32,153 bases of DNA from Clostridiales bacterium (GTDB lineage Bacteria > Bacillota > Clostridia > Christensenellales > Aristaeellaceae): positions 1-32,153 of the forward strand of contig JAAYLK010000090.1 in the NCBI GenBank assembly GCA_012521895.1, read 5' to 3'. Below are positions 16,650 through 24,567 of the stretch, piece by piece. The first letter of the stretch is position 1, and each line of letters opens with the position of its first letter. Under the pieces are notes generated by a model. It saw nothing but the letters and a program-made list of their open reading frames with translations. It was not told where the DNA came from and searched no databases. Position numbers and translations under genes: made by a program.

Positions 16650-17383
16650 TTGCTTTCCTCCTTCATGTGGGCTTGCGCCTGGGCCTGGGCAGCTGCCCCG
16701 GCCTGGTTGGATTGTATGGTAAATTCACTGCCCAGCAGGCTGTCCTGCTTGAGCATGGTTTCCAGCACGTCAATGTCCGTGGAGATGTCCAGCATGTCAT
16801 TTTGGTACAGGGTGGCCAGCTGCTTTTCAAAAGCGCCCTGCACCACCGTCATGGCGGACTCTATCCTGTCCTTGGTGGCCTGGGCTTCCCTGCCCTCCAC
16901 CCCGCGCTCTGTCAGCCGGCGGTAACCGGTGAGCATCTTCAGCGTCGTTGGCAGGTAGTAATCCATGAAGCGGCGGATCTGCGGCGCTTTGCCCGGCTGC
17001 TCGATGATGGTTTGGAAGATGCGGGTGGCGGTGTGGTCCAGCTGGACGATCTGGCGGGACAGCTCCGGGTCGGGGATCAGCTGGTCCTCTAAGCGGATTT
17101 GCTCCAGCATCTCCTGCCCGCGGGCGATGACCTTGTCCACCGCCTCGTTGCCGGTCACCGGCAAATCAGTCATGGAGGCGGCCTTTTGTGAGGTGTCCAG
17201 CCCGGAAAACATGATGTAGGCCACGCGCCCCAGCAGAAGGGACAAGCCACCCGCGATCAGAAACTGCGGGATGCTGTGCAACGGAAACAACACAGAATAC
17301 AGCAGCGCCGTGCCACCCGCGGCCAGGAAACCGGCGACCAGGCCCTTGCCCGGCGAGGTGGACTGCTTGTTCTTTTTGGCCAT
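16646..17383 (-). CDS. XpaC-family membrane protein (5-bromo-4-chloroindolyl phosphate hydrolysis protein)
   Basis: The 245-residue protein has a basic N terminus and two closely spaced membrane segments (about 14-30 and 38-58). A cytoplasmic helical domain follows, including EAVDKVIARGQEMLEQIRLEDQ, FQTIIEQPGKAPQIRRFMDYYLPTTLKMLTGYRRL and a C-terminal DTDIDVLETMLKQD-type helix, as in XpaC. The name comes from a Bacillus phenotype of hydrolysing a chromogenic phosphate. No phosphatase motif is visible, so a direct enzyme role is doubtful. GGAGG lies five bases before ATG 17383. It heads the six-gene leftward unit, with a near-consensus promoter upstream. Confidence 0.85.
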   Translation of the reverse strand: MAKKNKQSTSPGKGLVAGFLAAGGTALLYSVLFPLHSIPQFLIAGGLSLLLGRVAYIMFSGLDTSQKAASMTDLPVTGNEAVDKVIARGQEMLEQIRLEDQLIPDPELSRQIVQLDHTATRIFQTIIEQPGKAPQIRRFMDYYLPTTLKMLTGYRRLTERGVEGREAQATKDRIESAMTVVQGAFEKQLATLYQNDMLDISTDIDVLETMLKQDSLLGSEFTIQSNQAGAAAQAQAQAHMKEESK

Positions 17384-17431
17384 GCGACCTCCATGTTTGT
17401 TTGGGCAGATGCGCTCAATGAATACAACCGG

Positions 17432-17460
17432 AGTATATCATACCCGGAACGTGCGTTCAA
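17432..17460 (-). promoter_or_regulatory. Promoter of the xpaC-telA operon
   Basis: On the minus strand TTGAAC (17460-17455) is followed by exactly 17 bases and TATACT (17437-17432). TGA in front gives an extended -10. This is a strong sigma-A match about 50 bases before the xpaC start. Confidence 0.75.
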
Positions 17461-17499
17461 ATGAAGAATCAATGAGAAAACGCGATAAACGCCGCCTGT

Positions 17500-17580
17500 T
17501 TGTCCATGCATTTTTAACAATGTATACATCCCACAAATGCCCGCGGAGGGCTTTATGCAGCCCTGTATTCATGGTATACT
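17500..17580 (+). promoter_or_regulatory. Two candidate promoters for the peptidase C26-deoD operon
   Basis: The first has TTGTCC (17500-17505), a 17-base spacer and TATACA (17523-17528). The second is an extended -10, TGGTATACT (17572-17580), with a poor -35. Either would transcribe rightward from the intergenic region shared with the leftward xpaC operon. Sequence alone does not decide between them. Confidence 0.45.
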
Positions 17581-17611
17581 CTGTCTGACTGTTATGAAAA
17601 CGAGGTGCCCC

Positions 17612-18328
17612 ATGGTCATTATTGGCTTGAGCACAAACCTGGATGTCAAAAACGGCGTGGACAGTATGCCCAGGGACTATGTGCTGTCCGTCCTGCGCGC
17701 CGGCGCGCTGCCCGTGATCCTGCCCATGCTGCCGGAGGATCATCCCAAGTACGACGAATTCATGGACAAGACCATCAACTCCGTCGACGGCCTGCTGTTT
17801 ACCGGCGGCCTCGACCTGGAACCGGTGCTGTACAAGGAAGCCCGCATCCCGCAGTGCCATGCTTCCCTCCCCGAGCGCGACAAGGCGGACATGGCCTTGT
17901 TTTCCCGCGCCATCACCGTGAAAAAGCCCTTCCTGGGCATCTGCCGCGGCCTGCAGCTGTGCAACGTGGCCCTGGGCGGCAGCCTCTACCAGGACATCCC
18001 CACCCAGGTGAAAAAAGCCATGAACCACGAGCATCCCGGCACGCCCCACGCGCACGAAGTCAGCATCGATGAGGACAGCATCCTGCACTCCATCATCCAA
18101 AGCCGCCGCCTGCCCGTCACCAGCCGCCACCACCAGTCCATCAAGCAGCTGTCCCACCTGTTGAGGGTGAGCGCGCGCGCGGATGATGGCATCATTGAGG
18201 CGGTGGAGTTTTTAGACGACACCCCGGGCCTGTGCGTTCAATGGCACCCGGAGAACCTGGCAGCGGCCGACCCACGGCACCAAGCCCTGTTTGACTGGCT
18301 TGTGAGCATGGCCAAAAAGCGCAGATGA
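17612..18328 (+). CDS. Class I glutamine amidotransferase-like peptidase C26 (PuuD-like)
   Basis: The 238-residue protein has the triad arrangement of gamma-glutamyl hydrolases: nucleophile C111 in GICRGLQLCNVALGG, and H212/E214 in VQWHPE. LLFTGGLDLEP, DKADMALF and VTSRHHQSI also match the PuuD family, which hydrolyses gamma-glutamyl-GABA and related compounds. The true substrate here is not evident. ATG 17612 is chosen because GAGGTG (17602-17607) is at good distance. Earlier in-frame ATGs at 17537 and 17594 lie across or just after the promoter candidates and lack a site. The stop overlaps the next start (ATGA). Confidence 0.85.
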   Translation: MVIIGLSTNLDVKNGVDSMPRDYVLSVLRAGALPVILPMLPEDHPKYDEFMDKTINSVDGLLFTGGLDLEPVLYKEARIPQCHASLPERDKADMALFSRAITVKKPFLGICRGLQLCNVALGGSLYQDIPTQVKKAMNHEHPGTPHAHEVSIDEDSILHSIIQSRRLPVTSRHHQSIKQLSHLLRVSARADDGIIEAVEFLDDTPGLCVQWHPENLAAADPRHQALFDWLVSMAKKRR

Positions 18329-19044
18329 CCTATGCCCTGATCGCGGATTTGCATGGCAACCTGCCCGCTTTGCGCGCCCTGGAACAAGACCTGAAAGAAC
18401 AGCTGCCCGACCAAATCTGGTGCCTGGGCGACATGGTGGGCAAGGGCCCGCACTCGGACCAGACCCTGGACTGGGCGCTTGAACACTGTGAGGTCATTCT
18501 GGGCGGCAACTGGGACTATGGCATCGGATGCAAGCTGTACCCCCGGGATGTTTTTTATCACAAGCAATTGGGTGAACAGCGCCTGCAGACCTTGGCGAAC
18601 CTGCCCAGGGAAAAGCACCTGACCCTGTCCGGGCGGAAGATTCGCCTCATCCACGGCCGCCCGGTGATGCCCCGATTGCACTACATCCAGGAGCCCAAGG
18701 AAGAGCTGCTGCCCCTGCTGGCGCCGGATTTTGACCTGCTGCTTTACGCGGACTGCCACCGCCAGGGCTTGCGTACCTTAAGCGGGCAGATTGTCAACAT
18801 CGGCTCTGTCGGCAACGGCCTGGGCGTGCCGATGGTGCAGTACCTGCTGCTGACAGGCAGCGAGGGCGAAGCGCCCGCGCGGCTTGAGATGCGCTATGTC
18901 ACCCTCCCCTATGACAACAAAGCCGCGGCACAGGATGCCCGCGAGACGCCGGGCTTGCCGGACGCCGAGGCCTATATCAAGGAAGTGCTCACCGGGCAGT
19001 ATGCCGGCGACTTGCGCTTCCGTACACCCAAAACCGCCACCTAA
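18325..19044 (+). CDS. Metallophosphoesterase, YfcE/MJ0936-like
   Basis: The 239-residue protein follows the calcineurin-like order: metal motif DLHGN (residues 8-12), LGDMVGKGP, and GGNWDYG in place of the common GNHD. RLIHGRP follows, then YADCHRQG where GHTH is expected, and INIGSVGNG, which is typical of the YfcE-like subgroup. Phosphodiesterase or phosphatase activity is likely, although two metal motifs are variant. It is coupled by ATGA overlap to the peptidase gene and is followed 21 bases later by deoD. A role in nucleotide metabolism is possible but inferred only from context. Confidence 0.8.
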   Translation: MTYALIADLHGNLPALRALEQDLKEQLPDQIWCLGDMVGKGPHSDQTLDWALEHCEVILGGNWDYGIGCKLYPRDVFYHKQLGEQRLQTLANLPREKHLTLSGRKIRLIHGRPVMPRLHYIQEPKEELLPLLAPDFDLLLYADCHRQGLRTLSGQIVNIGSVGNGLGVPMVQYLLLTGSEGEAPARLEMRYVTLPYDNKAAAQDARETPGLPDAEAYIKEVLTGQYAGDLRFRTPKTAT

Positions 19045-19065
19045 CAACAACCAAAGGAGGAAACC

Positions 19066-19782
19066 ATGTCAAGCAACATCCCTACTGCGCACAACTCCGC
19101 CAGGAAAGGCGATTTCGCCCGCACCGTCCTCATGCCCGGCGACCCGCTGCGCGCCAAGTTCATCGCCGACACCTTCCTTGAAGAAGCCAAGCTGGTCAAC
19201 AATGTCCGTGGCATCCAGGGCTATACGGGGCTGTACAAGGGCAAGCCGGTCTCCGTGATGGCATCGGGCATGGGCATGCCCACCATGGGCATTTATTCCT
19301 ATGAGCTGTACAACTTCTACGACGTGGAGCAAATCATCCGCGTGGGCAGCGCCGGCATGATCCGCCAGGATCTGAAGCTGCGTGATGTGGTGGCCGGGAT
19401 GAGCGCCTACTCTAACTCCAACTATGGTGTACAGTTTGGCTTTCATGGCAACTTGGCCCCCGCGGCGGACTTTGGCTTGCTGATGCAGGCCCATGAGGCG
19501 GCCAAAAAGCTGGGTATAGACCTCAAGGCCGGGCCCATCTTTTCCTCTGACGTCTTCTATGACGAGACGGTGCCCGCCGCCAGCGAGGTGCTGGAAAAAC
19601 TGGGCGTGCTGTGCGTGGAGATGGAGGCCTATGCCCTCTACCTCAACGCCGCGCGCGCGGGCAAGAAGGCGCTGGCCCTGCTGACCATCTCCGACAACCC
19701 CAAGACCGGGGAAGGCGTGTCCAGCGAGGACCGCCAGCTGACCTTCACCCAGATGATGGAGATCGCCCTGGAAATCGCCTGA
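19066..19782 (+). CDS. deoD: Purine-nucleoside phosphorylase (DeoD type)
   Basis: DeoD cleaves purine (deoxy)ribonucleosides with phosphate to the base and (deoxy)ribose-1-phosphate, feeding purine salvage. The 238-residue protein has the hexameric trimer-of-dimers family motifs: VLMPGDPLRAKFIADTFLE, VASGMGMPT-like SVMASGMGMPTMGIYSYEL, IIRVGSAGMI, FSSDVFYDE, CVEMEAYALYLNA, and LTISDNPKTGE with the catalytic aspartate. AAGGAGGAAACC precedes ATG 19066. The stop codon overlaps the next gene start by one base (TGATG). Confidence 0.97.
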   Translation: MSSNIPTAHNSARKGDFARTVLMPGDPLRAKFIADTFLEEAKLVNNVRGIQGYTGLYKGKPVSVMASGMGMPTMGIYSYELYNFYDVEQIIRVGSAGMIRQDLKLRDVVAGMSAYSNSNYGVQFGFHGNLAPAADFGLLMQAHEAAKKLGIDLKAGPIFSSDVFYDETVPAASEVLEKLGVLCVEMEAYALYLNAARAGKKALALLTISDNPKTGEGVSSEDRQLTFTQMMEIALEIA

Positions 19783-20333
19783 TGAACATCCTGGTCAGCG
19801 CTTGCCTGCTGGGGCTGGAAACCCGCTATGACGGAAAGGGCAAGATGCATCCTGCCCTGGTGGCGCTCAGCGAACAACACACCCTCATTCCCGTTTGCCC
19901 GGAGCAGCTGGGCGGCCTGCCCACCCCGCGTCCGCCTTGTGAAATCAGGGACGGGCGGGTGTTCAACCAGGCAAATGAGGACCGCACGGACGCCTTCGTC
20001 CATGGCGCTCAGCAGTCAAAAGAAATTTGCGAACTCACCCGCTGCCAGGCCGCGGTACTCAAAAGCAGAAGCCCTTCCTGCGGCAGAGGCCAGGTCTATG
20101 ATGGCAGCTTCAGCGGAACATTGGTAGAAGGCAATGGCGTATTCGCGCAGATGCTGCAGGACGAAGGCATTCCGGTGTTTACCGAGGAAGAACTTGATAA
20201 ACTGGCCGCATGGCTGAATCCGGCGGAATTAACAAACAAATATACATCCGCTGTCAAGCAGCGCCGCACAAGCGCTGTTTTAGTACCGAATATAAACAAG
20301 AAAACACTGCAAATCTATGCAATCTCACCTTGA
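19782..20333 (+). CDS. DUF523 family protein
   Basis: The 183-residue protein shows the DUF523 pattern: NILVSACLLGLETRYDGKGK at the start, VCPEQLGGLPTPRPPCEI, VLKSRSPSCGRGQVYDG, and GNGVFAQMLQDEGIPVFTEEEL. The conserved cysteines are present (residue 8 area, CPE, SPSCG), suggesting a metal or redox role, but no function is established. About 35 extra residues at the C terminus are low in GC and rich in polar residues. They run into the promoter of the next operon, so the very end may not be conserved. The start overlaps the deoD stop, with no clear separate ribosome binding site. Confidence 0.85.
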   Translation: MNILVSACLLGLETRYDGKGKMHPALVALSEQHTLIPVCPEQLGGLPTPRPPCEIRDGRVFNQANEDRTDAFVHGAQQSKEICELTRCQAAVLKSRSPSCGRGQVYDGSFSGTLVEGNGVFAQMLQDEGIPVFTEEELDKLAAWLNPAELTNKYTSAVKQRRTSAVLVPNINKKTLQIYAISP

Positions 20334-20358
20334 CCTCGGCAGCAAATCGTCAGATACT
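20330..20358 (+). promoter_or_regulatory. Promoter of the amino acid ABC importer
   Basis: TTGACC (20330-20335), a 17-base spacer and GATACT (20353-20358) lie just before the binding-protein gene. The -35 overlaps the DUF523 stop codon. Confidence 0.6.
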
Positions 20359-20394
20359 GCAGACCATATCTTATTATTGAAGGAGGTCTGCACG

Positions 20395-21171
20395 ATGAAA
20401 CGGAAAACCACGTCCCTGCTGCTGGCGCTTGCCCTGCTTTTCCTGCCCCTGTTTGCTCTGAATGAGGAGAGCGACCTGCATCATCTGCAGGCCAAGGGCA
20501 GCATCATCATCGGCTACACGGTGTACGCCCCGATGAATTACACGGATGAGAACGGCGTCTTCACCGGCTTTGACACGGAGCTGGCCATCAAGGTCAGTGA
20601 GGTGCTGGGGCTGACTCCGGAGTTTGTGGAAATCAACTGGGAGACCAAGGAGATTGAGCTGGCCGCCAAGACCATCGACTGCATATGGAACGGCCTGACC
20701 ATTGATGAGGAACGCAAGGCCAATATGGAAATCACCATCCCCTATGTCAAGAACGCGCAGGTGGTTGTGATGAAGGCGGGCAACGCCTATGAAAGCACCG
20801 CTTCCCTTGAGGGGAAGACCGTGGTGGCGGAGGCCGGCAGCGCCGGTGAAAAAACCGTACAAAGCGACCCCGGGCTGCAAAAGGCAGAGTATGTCTCCAA
20901 AGAAGTGCAGACCGCCTGCCTGATGGAGGTGTCCGCCGGCACCGCGGACGCCGCCGTGCTGGATCTGACCCTGGCCAACGCCATGATTGGGGAAGGCACC
21001 GACTACGCAGGCCTGGTCATTGTGGACCGCCTGGCGGTGGAGGACTATGGCGTCGCTTTCCGCAAGGGCTCGGATGCCGCGGAAGCGGTCAACCAGGCCT
21101 TCCGGCAGCTGAAGGAAGAAGGCTACCTTGAGGAACTGGCGGAGAAGTACGGGCTGGACCTGGCGCTTTAG
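20395..21171 (+). CDS. Amino acid ABC transporter substrate-binding protein (family 3)
   Basis: The 258-residue protein is a bacterial extracellular solute-binding protein of family 3. It has IIIGYTVYAPMNYTDENG, FTGFDTELAIKVSEVLGL, IDCIWNGLTIDEERKANMEIT, the hinge region VVVMKAG, and a C-terminal EAVNQAFRQLKEEGYLEELAEK. The signal segment (residues 4-21) is hydrophobic but has no lipobox cysteine, unlike most Gram-positive binding proteins. It may be an uncleaved anchor or a secreted form. The ligand is probably a polar amino acid by family. AGGAGG (20381-20386) sets the start at ATG 20395. Permease and ATPase genes follow. Confidence 0.9.
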   Translation: MKRKTTSLLLALALLFLPLFALNEESDLHHLQAKGSIIIGYTVYAPMNYTDENGVFTGFDTELAIKVSEVLGLTPEFVEINWETKEIELAAKTIDCIWNGLTIDEERKANMEITIPYVKNAQVVVMKAGNAYESTASLEGKTVVAEAGSAGEKTVQSDPGLQKAEYVSKEVQTACLMEVSAGTADAAVLDLTLANAMIGEGTDYAGLVIVDRLAVEDYGVAFRKGSDAAEAVNQAFRQLKEEGYLEELAEKYGLDLAL

Positions 21172-21188
21172 GCAAATAAACTTTTGAC

Positions 21189-21214
21189 GGGGGGGCAGGT
21201 CGTCTGTCCCCCTT
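21189..21214 (+). terminator. Attenuating hairpin between binding-protein and permease genes
   Basis: GGGGGCAG-type sequence (21190-21198) pairs with CTGTCCCCC (21204-21212) over a five-base loop, one pair being G-U, followed by TTCTTCC. The tail is weak, so partial termination is likely. This would give more binding protein than permease, a common arrangement. Confidence 0.6.
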
Positions 21215-21238
21215 CTTCCATACAGAAATGGGCATTAC

Positions 21239-21901
21239 ATGACCGAAATTCAATCCATCCTGCTGCGCCTCTGGGACAGCTTTGGCCTCAACATCCGCCT
21301 GTTTGGGCTGACCCTGGTGTGCGCCCTGCCCCTGGGCCTTGGCATCGCATTTTTGAGCATGAGCCGGGTCAAGGTCATCGCATGGTGCAGCAAAACGCTG
21401 GTGTGGGTCATCCGCGGGACGCCCTTGATGCTGCAGGTGCTGATCATCTTTTTCGCGCCGGGGCTGCTCAACCTGGGCGCGCCCTGGGGCTCCGGCGCTT
21501 CCGCGCGGTTTGCGGCGGCGACCGTGGCCTTCATCATCAACTACGCCTGCTATTTCTCTGAAATCTTCCGGGGCGGCATCCTGGGCGTGCCCATTGGGCA
21601 ACAGGAAGCCGGCGAGGTGCTGGGCATGACCCGGGCGCAGATTTTTTACCGTGTAACCCTGCTGCAGGTCATCAAGCGCATCTTGCCCGCCATGAGCAAC
21701 GAGGTCATCACCCTGGTGAAGGACACCTCCCTGGCGCGCATCATCTCCATCAAGGAAATCATCATGATGGCACAGGAGTACACCGCGAAAGGGCTCATCT
21801 GGCCGCTGTTTTCCACCGGCCTTTTCTTTCTGGCCTTCGTGGGACTGCTGACCCTTCTGTTCAACTACTTGGAGCGCAAGCTGGACTATATCAAGGTGTA
21901 A
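21239..21901 (+). CDS. Amino acid ABC transporter permease (HisM/GlnP type)
   Basis: The 220-residue membrane protein has about five hydrophobic segments and the cytoplasmic EAA loop GQQEAGEVLGMTRAQIFYRV, which contacts the ATPase. RGTPLMLQVLIIFFA, FIINYACYFSEIFRGGI and EVITLVKDTSLARIISIKEI are typical of polar-amino-acid permeases. It would form a homodimeric channel with the neighbouring ATPase, fed by the upstream binding protein. The ribosome binding site before ATG 21239 is weak (a GGG only), fitting lower expression. The next gene starts six bases after the stop. Confidence 0.93.
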   Translation: MTEIQSILLRLWDSFGLNIRLFGLTLVCALPLGLGIAFLSMSRVKVIAWCSKTLVWVIRGTPLMLQVLIIFFAPGLLNLGAPWGSGASARFAAATVAFIINYACYFSEIFRGGILGVPIGQQEAGEVLGMTRAQIFYRVTLLQVIKRILPAMSNEVITLVKDTSLARIISIKEIIMMAQEYTAKGLIWPLFSTGLFFLAFVGLLTLLFNYLERKLDYIKV

Positions 21902-21907
21902 GTAGCC

Positions 21908-22684
21908 ATGCCGATTTTGGAAGTAAGGGATCTACATAAGAGCTTTGGCCGAAACAAGGTGCTGGATGGCATCAGTTTTTCACTGGACCAGGGCGCGACA
22001 CTGGCGGTGATTGGGTCCTCGGGATCGGGCAAGACCACGCTGCTGCGCTGCCTGAATTTTTTGGAGCAGCCGGACCATGGCAACATCCTGGTCAACGGGC
22101 AAACGATCTTTGACGCGAAGGACGCGCCCATGCTGACAGAGCACAGCAAACGGCAAAAGCGCTTCCACTTTGGGCTGGTTTTTCAGTCCTTCAACCTCTT
22201 CCCCCAATACACGGTGCTCAAGAACATCACCCTGGCGGTGGAGTTGCTGGCCAAAGGGCAGGCTGGAAAACCTGATTTTACGGGCATTGAAACCCAGGCG
22301 CGGGACCTGCTGACGCAGATGGGCCTCATAGACAAGGAAGCCTTCTACCCCTACCAGCTCTCCGGCGGGCAGCAGCAGCGGGTGGCCATCGCGCGGGCGC
22401 TGGCCTTGAAGCCAGAAATCCTCTGCTTTGACGAGCCCACCAGCGCGCTTGACCCGGAGCTGACCGGGGAGGTGCTGAAGGTGGTGCGCGAGCTGGCGCA
22501 AAAAAAGACCACCATGGTCATTGTGACCCATGAAATGGCCTTTGCCCGCGATGTGGCCGACCACGTGCTGTACATGGATGAAGGAAGAATCATTGAAGAA
22601 GGCAGCTCGGAGCAGGTCTTTTCCCAGCCCGCGCACGAGCGCACCAAACAGTTTTTGAGCCGCTTTTCAGGCGGTAGCGCCTGA
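21908..22684 (+). CDS. Amino acid ABC transporter ATP-binding protein (GlnQ/HisP type)
   Basis: The 258-residue ATPase has Walker A GSSGSGKTT (about 35-43), a Q-loop in GLVFQSFNLFPQYTVL, signature LSGGQQQRVAIARAL, Walker B EILCFDEPTSALDPE, and a switch histidine in VTHEMAFARDVAD. The C-terminal part with YMDEGRIIEEG matches the polar-amino-acid subfamily. It powers the permease encoded just upstream. The last 18 bases overlap the end of the convergent MFS gene, leaving no room for a dedicated terminator. Confidence 0.96.
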   Translation: MPILEVRDLHKSFGRNKVLDGISFSLDQGATLAVIGSSGSGKTTLLRCLNFLEQPDHGNILVNGQTIFDAKDAPMLTEHSKRQKRFHFGLVFQSFNLFPQYTVLKNITLAVELLAKGQAGKPDFTGIETQARDLLTQMGLIDKEAFYPYQLSGGQQQRVAIARALALKPEILCFDEPTSALDPELTGEVLKVVRELAQKKTTMVIVTHEMAFARDVADHVLYMDEGRIIEEGSSEQVFSQPAHERTKQFLSRFSGGSA

Positions 22685-23851
22685 AGCCCTTCCTATCTGT
22701 ACCCGGCGCTCGATGCGCTCCGTCAGGAAAAAGGCGGCCACAATCAACAGCAGGATGACATAGGGCACCACCTGGATGGAGGTGGCGCGGATCAACAAGC
22801 CCGTCAGCGGCGGCAGGAAGGTGGAGCCGGTGTAGGCCGCCGCCATCTGCATGCCGATGGCCGACTGGGAGATGCTTAGCCCAAAACGGATGGGCGCCAA
22901 AAAGGTCATGGACGGGAAGATGGGCGCGTTGCCAAGCCCCAGCATGAAATAGCCAATCAAGGCGAACACGCTGGGCAGGGGCAGGGCCAGCAGGATGGCG
23001 CCCGCCATCGCCAGGAGGCAGCCAAAACGGATCATCCTGCGCGGGTCCATCTTCATGGCCACAAAACCGGAGACGCCCCGGCCTGTCATGGTGCCAAAGA
23101 AGTAAAGGGAGGAATACATGGCAGCGGCAGCCGCGTCAAAGCCCTTCTGGGTCTCAAGATAGGAGGCAGCCCAGACGCTGGCGGTGTACTCAAAGCCCAC
23201 GCAGGCGGCGAAGGCGAACATGGTGGTCTTCAAGCCCGGTGTTTTGATGACTTCCTTGAGCGGTAAATGCTTCGCTTCCCCGTTGTCGGCGATGTCGTGG
23301 TCTTCCGCCTTCTTCCATAAAGGCAGCGACAGCAGCAGCACCAGGAACAAGCTGCCCTGGATGATAGCCGCCGCGCGGTAGCCGCCGGGCCACGAGGAAT
23401 CGCCGCGCAGGCTGATGCCGATAATCAGCGGCCCCAGCGTCGCGCCCAGCCCCCACATGAAGTGCAGCCAGCTCATGTGGCTGGCCTTGTAGTTTCTGGC
23501 CACAAAGCCGTTCAGGCCCGAGTCCACCGCCCCGCCCCCCATGCCAAGCGGCAGGGTCAGCAGGCACAGCATGGCATAGCTGCGGGAGAAGGAATACAGC
23601 AGCAGCATCACAGCGGTGAGCAGGACGGATGCCAGGGTGACCTTGCCCGTGCCGTAGTTTTTAATCAGGCGGCTGGAAAACAGGCTGGAGATGACCGCGC
23701 CCAGGGTGGAGATCATGCTGATGAGCCCCAGGTCCGACACCGTCTTGCCGACATGGCCGGACATCACCGGCCAGGCCGCCCCAAGCATGGCATCCGGCAG
23801 CCCCAGGCTGATAAAGGACAAATACACCAAGGGCAACAACAATGAGAACAT
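22667..23851 (-). CDS. Major facilitator superfamily transporter
   Basis: The 394-residue protein has about twelve hydrophobic segments. An early conserved part is LVYLSFISLGLPDAMLGAAWP. A loop with RLIKNYGTGKV stands at the usual MFS motif A position, and a central hydrophilic loop (KKAEDHDIADNGEAKHL) separates the two six-helix halves. The GLPDAMLGAAWP start is seen in fucose- or sugar-type and other clostridial MFS carriers. The substrate cannot be told. ATG 23851 is preferred because GGGGAGGAAG lies directly upstream. The frame extends further upstream but looks non-coding there. Confidence 0.88.
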   Translation of the reverse strand: MFSLLLPLVYLSFISLGLPDAMLGAAWPVMSGHVGKTVSDLGLISMISTLGAVISSLFSSRLIKNYGTGKVTLASVLLTAVMLLLYSFSRSYAMLCLLTLPLGMGGGAVDSGLNGFVARNYKASHMSWLHFMWGLGATLGPLIIGISLRGDSSWPGGYRAAAIIQGSLFLVLLLSLPLWKKAEDHDIADNGEAKHLPLKEVIKTPGLKTTMFAFAACVGFEYTASVWAASYLETQKGFDAAAAAMYSSLYFFGTMTGRGVSGFVAMKMDPRRMIRFGCLLAMAGAILLALPLPSVFALIGYFMLGLGNAPIFPSMTFLAPIRFGLSISQSAIGMQMAAAYTGSTFLPPLTGLLIRATSIQVVPYVILLLIVAAFFLTERIERRVQIGRASGATA

Positions 23852-23876
23852 GCTTCTTCCTCCCCTATTCGGGGTG

Positions 23877-23905
23877 ATTTTATGCCAAATCCCAAAAAGG
23901 AGCAA
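23877..23905 (-). promoter_or_regulatory. Candidate promoter of the MFS gene
   Basis: On the minus strand TTGCTC (23905-23900), 17 bases and TAAAAT (23882-23877) lie about 25 bases before the start codon. The -35 matches only weakly. Confidence 0.4.
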
Positions 23906-23974
23906 GCGCAGGCGGCACATTTCCATCATTTGGGCGGTTTTTCCCAAAAAACATGAATCCTTTGGTTTTTTCGC

Positions 23975-24003
23975 TTGACAAGGCCGGTCTTGTTTTATAA
24001 GAT
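23975..24003 (+). promoter_or_regulatory. Promoter of rplM-rpsI
   Basis: A perfect TTGACA (23975-23980), a 17-base spacer and TAAGAT (23998-24003) are preceded by A/T-rich DNA. The start of transcription would be about 107 bases before the rplM start. Confidence 0.7.
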
Positions 24004-24116
24004 AACTGTTGCGTCAATGGACCCATTAGCCCCGGGACTGTTGAACCCAAGGCAGCGCTTGCGACCATCAGGTGTCTGTCACAATTATCTCGGAAAGTAT
24101 CAAGGAGGAGTTTCGC
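24004..24116 (+). other. 5' untranslated leader of rplM
   Basis: The transcript would carry about 107 bases before rplM. Bacillota often have an L13 leader here. I can see only short possible stems, such as AATG/CATT near 24016-24027, and cannot confirm that family. AAGGAGGAG (24102-24110) is the ribosome binding site. Confidence 0.4.
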
Positions 24117-24551
24117 TTGAATACCTATATGGCGAATGCGCAAACCGTAGAGCGCAAGTGGTATGTCGTTGACGCGGACGGCATGGTGCTGGGCCGCCTT
24201 GCAAGCCAGGTTGCCAACATCCTGCGCGGCAAGCACAAGCCCACATGGACCCCCCACGTTGACACCGGTGACTTTGTCATCATCCTCAACACCGATAAAG
24301 TTGTCCTGACCGGCAAAAAGCTGGATCAGAAATTCTATCACCGTCACAGCGGCTATGTTGGTGGCCTGAAATCCACCAGCTATCGCGAGTTGATGGACAA
24401 GAAATCCGATTTCGCGGTGAAAAACGCGATCAAAGGCATGCTGCCCAAGGGCCCCCTGGGCCGGGCGATGCTCAAGAAGCTGTACGTCTATACCGGTAAC
24501 GAGCACCTGCAGCAGGCCCAGCAGCCTGAGATGCTTGCTCTTGAACGCTAA
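24117..24551 (+). CDS. rplM: 50S ribosomal protein L13
   Basis: L13 is an early-assembly protein of the large subunit. The 144-residue product matches the family throughout: [66 protein letters not shown], and [21 protein letters not shown]. The start is taken as TTG 24117, eight bases after AGGAGG. It gives [17 protein letters not shown], which lines up in length with other L13 proteins. An ATG four codons later (24129) is possible but too short. rpsI follows 16 bases after the stop. Confidence 0.97.
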   Translation: MNTYMANAQTVERKWYVVDADGMVLGRLASQVANILRGKHKPTWTPHVDTGDFVIILNTDKVVLTGKKLDQKFYHRHSGYVGGLKSTSYRELMDKKSDFAVKNAIKGMLPKGPLGRAMLKKLYVYTGNEHLQQAQQPEMLALER

Positions 24552-24567
24552 GAGGGAGTGAAAGAAC

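Noticed and set aside
17548..17563. Small hairpin GGGCT/AGCCC before the C26 peptidase gene
   Set aside because: It has only five pairs and no T tract. It lies between promoter candidates, so a terminator is unlikely.
24004..24116. L13 leader RNA before rplM
   Set aside because: I could not see a convincing conserved structure. A covariance search is needed.
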